Positions 9,535 through 15,327 of a DNA stretch of 15,327 nt are shown piece by piece (positions within the stretch are counted from its first letter, which is position 1; each line of letters starts with the position of its first letter). Location: assembly GCA_015501055.1 (NCBI GenBank), contig JADNYV010000803.1, forward strand, positions 1 to 15,327, written 5' to 3'. The notes beneath the pieces are model-generated. The model did no database searches. It was not told the DNA's origin and worked only from the letters and a program-made list of their open reading frames with translations. The translations under genes were made by a program, and so were the position numbers. This stretch comes from Mucidula mucida (Eukaryota; Basidiomycota; Agaricomycetes; Agaricales; Physalacriaceae).

Positions 9535-11451
9535 ATGGATATGAACTCTGTCTTGAGCACCGCTAATGGGGAGGAGATTCCGCTTGCGATGTTGTGAGTG
9601 CCCGTGCCATGTCGCGAGAAGGTTGTTTTGCTGACAGTCGAGCAGGGCGGGCCCGCGAGTCTGTGCTTTCACTTGGCGCCTCTGTCTATGTTGTCTGATT
9701 ACAAGGAATGTAGCTCCTGGGCATGTTCTTCAACTGGTTTCTCCTCGGTGTCTTGTTCGTTCAAGTCTGTGAGTGTTTTTGGTGACGGCGCTTCGATACT
9801 CTATCCTCTAACCGTGATATCATCGCCATCAGACATCTTCTACCTCACTTTTGCTGGAGAGAGTAATCGGATCAGAGTAATGGGTAAGTCGAGTCGAGCG
9901 CGCTGCGCATCTGCTTGACATACCCCCCTCCTAGTGTACATTCTCCTTCTGGTGGAAACGCTGCAAACGTTCCTCATGACATCTGACGCGTTTCACTGGT
10001 TCGTTTTTGGGTGGGGAGAAAGGGAGAGGTTGAACGACATCCATACCAAATGGCTCAGTGCGTCGCCATCTCGCTTTCCTTTGACGAAAAGACTCACTAG
10101 GGCGTTATCCGTAGATGTCCCCCTGATGAGCGGTCTGATATCTGGAGCTGTACAAACGTTTTTCAGCTGGCAGATCCTTAGAGTCAGCAAATCATACTAC
10201 ATGCCTTGGTACGTATTCCTCCACCGCCATCTCCGAACACGATCAATCAATTGACCTCGTCCTTCCCGTTAGCCTCATATTGCTGGTACGCATCTGCGAC
10301 TTGGCCTACTATCTCTGACTGAGTAGAACTTGACACGCGCTAGATATCACTCATGCAATCGTCAGCCGCGGTTGCTACTGGTGTCAAGGTAATGCGTAAT
10401 TCGAAGATCCGCGTCTAGTGGAGCCCTTATACCGTACAGGTGAAGTTGGCGAACCAATTGAGCCGAGCTGTTTTCGTCCCGGTGGTGGTATGTTTCCGCT
10501 ACTTCTTACTCTCCTCCCGATGACAATATCCCGTACTTGTTGCAGATCAATCACACTGGCGAGGCCGTGGCAGACGTGTTTATTTCCATCTCTATGACCT
10601 TTCTCGTGAGTAAGCTCGGGGTTTTCTGTTGGTCACGTTTGACGGACATGTTGGTTGGCAGCTGTTCCGCATGAAGAGTGGCTTCAAGAGCACTGACAAG
10701 CGCTTGGTTAACATCATTCGCCTGTTTGTCGAGACGGGTTTGATCACTTGTGAGTTTGTTGTTTTATCAGCAAATCAGAGACCACGTTCTTCAATTCGAC
10801 TGCGTTTCTTAGCCACCGTCGCTATCCTGGACGTCATTTTCTTCTTCCTCTTTCCGGTAGGTCTAATTCTTGATGATGGGTTTGTCATAAGCATCTCATT
10901 ACACCTGGTATACTCTAGACTGGGACCTTGCACGAATGCCCGTACGTTCTCACACCTTCCAAGCGGAAAGTTCTTACGATCTCTGTTCCCAGTGCCTTGA
11001 TGTTGCCTAAGCTGTACGTTTGCGCTCTCACCCCCACGCTGCTCGCTGACGGCATGACAGGTATTCAAACGCGCTTCTTGCCCTGGTACGGCGCACGCCC
11101 TTGATATTCTCCTGAACTCTGACGCCGGTTTAATTGCAGCTGAACAACCGCATCTTCAATGCAAAGTCGGAGAGCGACTTTGAGACTCCAAGCTCGCGCA
11201 TTCTGCGAAGTAACGACATGCGATCTGGGCCGAGGAACGGTAACGTCAATACGGGTATACGCGTGGAGATACAGCAGTCGACCGTGACGGATATTCCATT
11301 AGATGATTTCCGGGTGAGTTTGTTCTACAGGAGTCATTCTGAGGTGGGAGCTCATGCTGAATAGCCCACGGAAACATCGCGATCAGACGAGCACAAGGCT
11401 CCATACGACGAACATGGCACTGGTAGTCCGCATAAGTTTGATGTTGTATAG
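9535..11451 (+). CDS. Seven-helix membrane protein with C-terminal DUF6534 domain
   Basis: Member of a large basidiomycete family of unknown function. Exons: 9535-9593, 9646-9658, 9714-9768, 9833-9883, 9935-10057, 10115-10208, 10273-10285, 10344-10388, 10440-10487, 10546-10605, 10662-10749, 10813-10856, 10919-10941, 10993-11013, 11061-11085, 11140-11313, 11365-11451. All introns are GT-AG, 47-64 bp; the frame closes exactly at 340 residues. Hydrophobic segments lie at about 25-47, 60-80, 102-121, 130-151, 163-188, 203-231 and 238-256. Family landmarks are LLGMFFNWFLLGVL, YILLLVETLQT, AVADVFISISMTFLL, RLFVETGLIT and LYSNALLALLNNR. The tail after residue 258 is hydrophilic and probably cytoplasmic. 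Exons 2 and 7 are 13 nt each and are needed for the frame and for conserved residues. A receptor-like role is sometimes suspected for the topology, but nothing here shows it. The gene converges on the cupredoxin-like gene, 113 bp between stops. Confidence 0.85.
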
Positions 11452-11564
11452 TTGCTGTGGATGTAAAGTATTGATCTAGATTGAGTGGTGATATACTGGT
11501 GACCTTTGTATTGTATTACTGTATTGAATGATTGACTGAACATAATCTAAAGAGATATACCGAA

Positions 11565-12369
11565 TTACAACAGTCCGAGTAGAATTCCAAAGACAAAGGC
11601 TAGAGTAGAGCTTGTTTGAATGGCGTGCTTCGTAGCAACATTGTCCGTGGAGGTAGACGTCGGTTCTGAGGTGGAAGAAGGAGTACTGGATGATGCCGAG
11701 GATTCAGACATGGAAGAAGAAGAAGAAGAAGAAACAGGCGAGGCGACTGGATCTTCGCTAGTTGTCGAAGCAGATAACGCGTTCGCTTTGAATTGAGCCG
11801 CAGTTTGCGTTCCTGTGGGATTGACGGCTAGTACCGCCCCTTGATAACATTCGCCGCCAGCTCGGTCATACAACCTATAGGAACAGGTATGAGAGGGCGC
11901 ACACCAAATACAGTCATGACGGGCCTTACCAAATTGGATCTGTGTCGTTCACCATCAAGCTAACGCTTGGAAGGCCGTCGGCGTCGACTTCGACGCTGTC
12001 TGCGACGGTCATGATTCCACTATCGAATCCACTACTAGGCGTGCATGGTTTATCGAACGACGATTCTTCAACGAAGGTGAGTCCTGTCTCATACTAAGAC
12101 TTGTTGACCTTGGACTAACCGACGACGCTGTGGGACCCACTCCTGAATTCGAAAACGATAGTATCGCCAGCTACAGGAAAGATCGCTGACGGGTCGAAGC
12201 CTACGCCTTTATGTCTAGTATACAGGAATAATGATTACCGGAGATTGCTGGATAGTATGAACTTGACTTACCCGGTCACCTCATCCTTGCCCACACCCAC
12301 AGTGTACGTCGCTGCCGATGCTAGAGAAATGAAGAAATGAGTGGATAGCAAGGACAGGAGGTTCATCAT
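11565..12369 (-). CDS. Secreted, GPI-anchored cupredoxin-like serine-rich protein
   Basis: Four exons: 12369-12272, 12214-12120, 12065-11930 and 11874-11565. Introns are 57, 54 and 55 bp, and the product is 212 residues. Residues 1-19 are a signal peptide (MMNLLSLLSTHFFISLASA). Residues 20-127 form the cupredoxin-like domain of fungal extracellular serine-rich proteins: TYTVGVGKDEVTG, GDTIVFEFRSGSHSVVESSF, GFDSGIM, VNDTDPIWLY and GAVLAVNPTG. Residues from about 140 to 190 are Ser/Thr-rich and likely O-glycosylated. The hydrophobic end (TLAFVFGILLGLL) fits a GPI-anchor signal. The blue-copper ligands are mostly absent: H61 remains, but the usual Cys, His and Met positions are D113, E118 and A123. 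C72 and C119, the expected disulfide pair, are kept. A structural wall or surface role is therefore more likely than electron transfer. For intron 2 an earlier acceptor would insert five residues; the chosen one matches the family. Confidence 0.85.
11713..11733. repeat. GAA trinucleotide microsatellite in the Ser-rich stalk
   Basis: Seven GAA units on the plus strand correspond to TTC/TCT repeats on the coding minus strand and encode a run of serines in the stalk of the cupredoxin-like protein. Length changes in multiples of three would alter stalk length without breaking the frame. Confidence 0.85.
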
Positions 12370-12538
12370 GGACGAGGAGGAACCCAGAACTGGCAGGTTT
12401 CAATAAATAAGATCAGTGGCGATCGAGAACTTAGGAGGTTTGAGCCTTTCAAGGTTTTGCTTCCGACCACAACATTCACTCTTTTTTCCCAATAAAGTGA
12501 GCTACATTCAAGTTGAGATGCAGATGGAGATAATAGTA
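12370..12538 (-). promoter_or_regulatory. Short promoter region of the cupredoxin-like gene
   Basis: Only 169 bp lie between the stop codon of the upstream same-strand gene and the cupredoxin-like start. It must contain the upstream gene's 3' end and this gene's promoter. An AT-rich patch at about 12403-12412 (TCTTATTTAT on the minus strand) is the only TATA-like element. Confidence 0.3.
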
Positions 12539-13725
12539 TTATAGTACAGCAATACAGATAGCTATGTAACAACATTTACCGGTATCGAAGCCAATGACGC
12601 GCGCCGGCCAGTGGCACGCGTCGGTAAACGCTTTACCTCCCTCGTTCCTTTCACTTTTTCCTTCCCGGCTTTCTTGGATTTCTTCCTCCATCCCTTCATC
12701 AGCCTCCCAGCCATTTTGCTCGCACCATTTCCTGTAGACCTCTGCACACCCATTCCGGTGCTTGTTCCAGTTCCCAGGGTAGAATTCGCACCCTCCTTTC
12801 ACCATCTGCGCATCCGACCGAGGCTTCTCCAAAGTGATGTGCTTGTTGCAGCCGGCGCAGACCACCTCCCATTGCTGGACCGAACCCTCTTTGGTCCATT
12901 CATCAGCCTTTAGGTATTCCTCCCTCTCCCTCTTCGACAATATCTTGCTCTTCCGTTCTCCTAGCAGTTGCAGCTGCTGGAGTCCAGGCTGGAGGGAGGA
13001 GTAGAATGCCTTGAGGTGGGCTCGGCCAAGCTTAGCTTTTGGGACGGTGGCTAGGATAATGCGTAGTCGAGTGGCCTCCTCAGTTGGCGCGGGCTGGGAA
13101 GTGCATTCGGGGATCCTATTAAATATCAAGGTTCAGTCTCTAGAGTGTCTCTCGTGAAAGAATTGAGCGACTGACAGATGTCCAGAGCCATGTTCAGTGG
13201 CGGCGTTGACGCGAGCGCGTTTCGCGGAAGCTTCGCTAGGATTATTGTCAGCTTTTAATAACCTCAGTGAAGACAAAGAGTCTTACATCAAGCCATCAGT
13301 ACGGGGCCGCTTACCGAGCGCTACGTGACCCTCTTCGTAAGACGCATCGCTCTCCCTGTTGAGGTATGTCAGCTTCATCTCGGATTGATGATGAACTTGA
13401 AAGCTCACACGTCGCTTAAGTTTTCGTTGTTCGATTCAAAGTCGTTCGCGTCGATACCGTCCGGTATCTGATTCTCCTTGCACTTGCCGTTAACCGATGA
13501 TGTTTCGCCTCTAAGGATCGGCTCCAGAAGCGCCACATAGTGGTCATGTCTTTGTCGCTGATACACGTCGTAGAAGTCTGGCCCGCCGTTGTCGCTTTCC
13601 GAATCCGACTCGTCGTAGTATGTGCCCTCCTTGTCATACATGAGATATGCCTCGTGGTTGCAGCTGCTAGGTGTTTCCGTATGTGAGGTGGGGTATGGTG
13701 CGCGCGAGCTCGAAGAAGCGGACAT
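12539..13725 (-). CDS. Uncharacterised, probably nuclear protein with a CxxC...HxxxC zinc-binding pattern
   Basis: Four exons: 13725-13409, 13355-13287, 13235-13176 and 13115-12539. Introns are 53, 51 and 60 bp and the product is 340 residues. The first 105 residues are acidic and Ser-rich (YDESDSESDNGGPDFYDVY). Two basic clusters, KRPR (121-124) and KRAR (134-137), look like a nuclear localisation signal. Residues 180-220 are helical and charged (KILSKREREEYLKADEW). Then comes WEVVCAGCNKHITLEK with C235 and C238, and FYPGNWNKHRNGC with H268 and C272: C-x2-C-x29-H-x3-C, a plausible zinc site. I know similar modules only from uncharacterised mushroom proteins. The C-terminus is uncertain: a GTAAAT donor after FDTG (about 12577) could splice out the last residues and give another end. 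Of two donors for intron 2, GTAAGA (13286) keeps the frame and GTAAGC does not. Confidence 0.65.
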
Positions 13726-14506
13726 GCTGTTCGTGAGTATAGATGTATCGGGATAGCAAAGTGACTTATGGAACGTGGACAGCTATTTACCCTTGTGCCA
13801 GGCTTTATACCGTCTCGGGGCGCCTTTGCGCGCACATTACATTGTACTGGTCCTAGCGGCGGCGGCAATATACGCCTCTCTCATTGTTCGCCATGTCGGT
13901 CAATGCATTTTGGGACTTTGCATGCTGCATGGCAAGCATGAGGCGCGCCGACCCTTGGATTTCCCGATTGTGACTGCTTTACTAGCTCTTCTCCGAACAA
14001 TGGTATCGACTTTTATGGAAAGTTTGCGCGCTCTTTTTGTGCTTCTTGGATGCGTTTTTGAGAGAAAAGACGCGTTATGCGGTGTGGACTTGTGCATTGT
14101 TTTCCCATTAATTCCTAACATATATATCAATTGGCACTGCCAGGATTGCACAGCTGAAGTACTGATATTGTTGGTGCCCGCTATCTGCTCCTCTAGTACA
14201 GTGACTACAAAATCTGCCTATTTGGTCTCTGCACGCGTGTAGACAATGCTTTCGCAAGGGCGAACGCATTGAGCCTCGCTGACACGGCTCGTCTCAACTT
14301 ATGATGATGCGTCATTGCCATCAAACAACTTGACATACAACCACCATTGTCAAATCTCTACACTCACAGTCAGCACACATGCTTGGAGACACAGCTGACA
14401 TTGCCGGAAATAGCGAGTTATTCTGATGCACGTTCGCAGACGCCGGCGCATGTGGCTCGTTGAATGGGTGGCATGGGATATAAATGGCCGGATGTCTGGC
14501 TTTGCC
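13726..14506. other. Divergent intergenic region
   Basis: About 780 bp between the start codons of the zinc-site gene (minus) and the SurE-like gene (plus). A stop-free plus-strand stretch at 13775-14242 has no ATG at its start and an odd, patchily hydrophobic composition, so I do not call it a gene. There is no recognisable RNA gene or repeat. The right end carries the TATA box at 14479. Confidence 0.5.
14479..14485 (+). promoter_or_regulatory. TATA box of the SurE-like gene
   Basis: TATAAAT lies 35 bp before the ATG at 14521 and 59 bp before the ATG at 14545. Its position makes the further upstream in-frame ATGs (14464 and 14473) unlikely starts, because they lie in front of it. Confidence 0.5.
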
Positions 14507-14554
14507 AGCGACCGAAGATAATGCTTTTCAAGCGACCGAAGATAATGCTTTTCA
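14507..14554. repeat. Perfect 24-bp tandem duplication across the start codon
   Basis: Positions 14507-14530 and 14531-14554 are identical. Each copy contains an ATG in the same frame, so the gene has two alternative starts eight codons apart, with the same upstream context. The perfect match suggests a recent event. Confidence 0.95.
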
Positions 14555-15327
14555 ATATTCTCTTCTTCGCACTCCCCATCGCGGCACAGAAAATCGTACT
14601 CGCCAATGACGATGGATGGGCTGTCGCTATGATTCGAGCCCAGTACGAGGCGCTACAGGGTGCTGGTTACGAGGTCCGTTAATCCAGGCGCCAGTTCTTT
14701 TCTAAGCTAAGGCGATTGCAGGCTCTTCTCTCTGCTCCTGCAGAGAACCAATCGGGCACTGGGTCCAGTAGCAGGACGCCGACGGCGCTCACTGAGCCGT
14801 GTCAATTCGATTCTTGTCCCACTGGGTCGCCAGCTGAAGGAGCCAATGCTTCTGATCGTGAGCAGTCCATCGCGTTGACTTCAATGTTGCCGTGACGCTG
14901 GTGACAGCGCACTTGAACTATGTCAACGCATACCCCGTCGACGCCGTACGCTATGGAATTCAGACATTGTCCCCCCAACTCTTTGACAGTCTTCCAGACC
15001 TTGTCGTTTCTGGGCCCAACATTGGCAGTACGTTCTTCGTACAACTTCTTTGAGCTTTTGTTCACACTGCAATGCTCATAGACAACCTCGGCCTGTCTGT
15101 TATTTTCTCCGGCACCGTGTCAGTTATTTTCTGCGCACTAGTGGAAACACGCACTCATCGTTCATTTTAGCGGCGCGGCCTCCGAGGCATCTAAAGAAGG
15201 CATTCCCTCTATCGCATTCTCCTCGGGTTCTGGGACGTCTGTTTCGTATACCACTCTGACTTCTGACCCCGGACTCCGATAAACTCGCACTTCACGCACC
15301 ATATCCTCCCTCCGCGGTGACATTCGT
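14521..15327 (+). CDS. Secreted SurE-like phosphatase/nucleotidase, runs off the window, frame break near the end
   Basis: SurE-family enzymes are metal-dependent nucleotidases/acid phosphatases; fungal relatives are often secreted. Exons: 14521-14673, 14722-14857, 14908-15027, 15082-15118 and 15171 onward. Introns are 48, 50, 54 and 52 bp. The signal peptide is MLFNILFFALPIAAQ (from the second ATG, 14545), preceded by a basic octapeptide if the first ATG is used. The mature protein starts with KIVLANDDGW, carrying the Asp-Asp metal ligands. It continues with LLSAPAENQSGTG (substrate loop), NYVNAYPVDAVRYGIQTL, LVVSGPNIGNNLG (Asn metal ligand), FSGTVGAA and EGIPSIAFS. The domain should be about 250-300 residues. 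In frame, however, a TAA appears at 15280-15282, right after a CCCC run at 15267-15270. Dropping one C would keep the frame open to the window edge. It is either a truncated protein, a sequencing slip or a recent pseudogene. The first donor (GTCCGT) is unusual. Confidence 0.8.

Noticed and set aside
12075..12119. Shorter version of intron 2 in the cupredoxin-like gene, ending at the CAG near 12084
   Set aside because: It would make an intron of only 36 bp and add five residues between HSVV and ESSF, against the family pattern. The 54-bp alternative fits both size and sequence.
13775..14242. A 155-codon open stretch on the plus strand between the zinc-site gene and the SurE-like gene
   Set aside because: It begins at GTG rather than ATG, has no recognisable domain and sits in a region expected to be a divergent promoter. 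An open stretch this long can arise by chance.
14464..14520. Upstream in-frame ATGs of the SurE-like gene at 14464 and 14473
   Set aside because: They lie before the TATA box and would put a Trp/Cys-containing, non-signal-like segment in front of a clear signal peptide.

Overview
The window reads as nuclear DNA of a basidiomycete fungus, most likely an Agaricomycete. Six intron-rich genes can be reconstructed. Almost all introns are 47-64 bp GT-AG introns, and several gene types (a DUF6534 seven-helix protein, a serine-rich GPI-anchored cupredoxin-like protein, a secreted SurE-like phosphatase) are typical of mushroom-forming fungi. All gene models below were built by hand from splice signals, reading-frame continuity and family resemblance; no search was run.

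Layout. Positions 1-1659 hold no intact gene that I can recognise, only short protein-like stretches in broken frames. INH1 (ATPase inhibitor, minus strand, 2126-1660) and ATP14 (ATP synthase subunit h, plus strand, 2196-2735) sit head to head with 69 bp between their start codons. After a 1.3 kb stretch without a gene comes RPO41 (mitochondrial RNA polymerase, plus strand, 4072-8513, 11 exons). Another 1 kb without a gene leads to a DUF6534 membrane protein gene (plus strand, 9535-11451) split into 17 exons, two of them only 13 nt. It converges on a cupredoxin-like gene (minus strand, 12369-11565). Directly upstream of that, on the same strand, is a gene for a putative nuclear protein with a CxxC...HxxxC metal-binding pattern (minus strand, 13725-12539). 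The window ends inside a secreted SurE-like phosphatase gene (plus strand, from 14521) that carries an apparent frame break near the edge.

How the genes relate. The left half is a cluster of nuclear genes for mitochondrial function: a structural subunit of F1Fo-ATP synthase, the peptide that blocks its reverse ATPase activity, and the polymerase that transcribes mitochondrial DNA. A palindromic TCACGTGA element lies about 80 bp upstream of RPO41. The right half encodes membrane, wall-anchored and secreted proteins plus one possible DNA- or RNA-associated protein, with no obvious shared pathway. The most interesting points are the very short shared INH1/ATP14 promoter, the two 13-nt microexons, a cupredoxin fold that has lost most of its copper ligands, and the start-codon duplication and frame break in the SurE-like gene. 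I saw no mobile element, CRISPR array, tRNA or rRNA.
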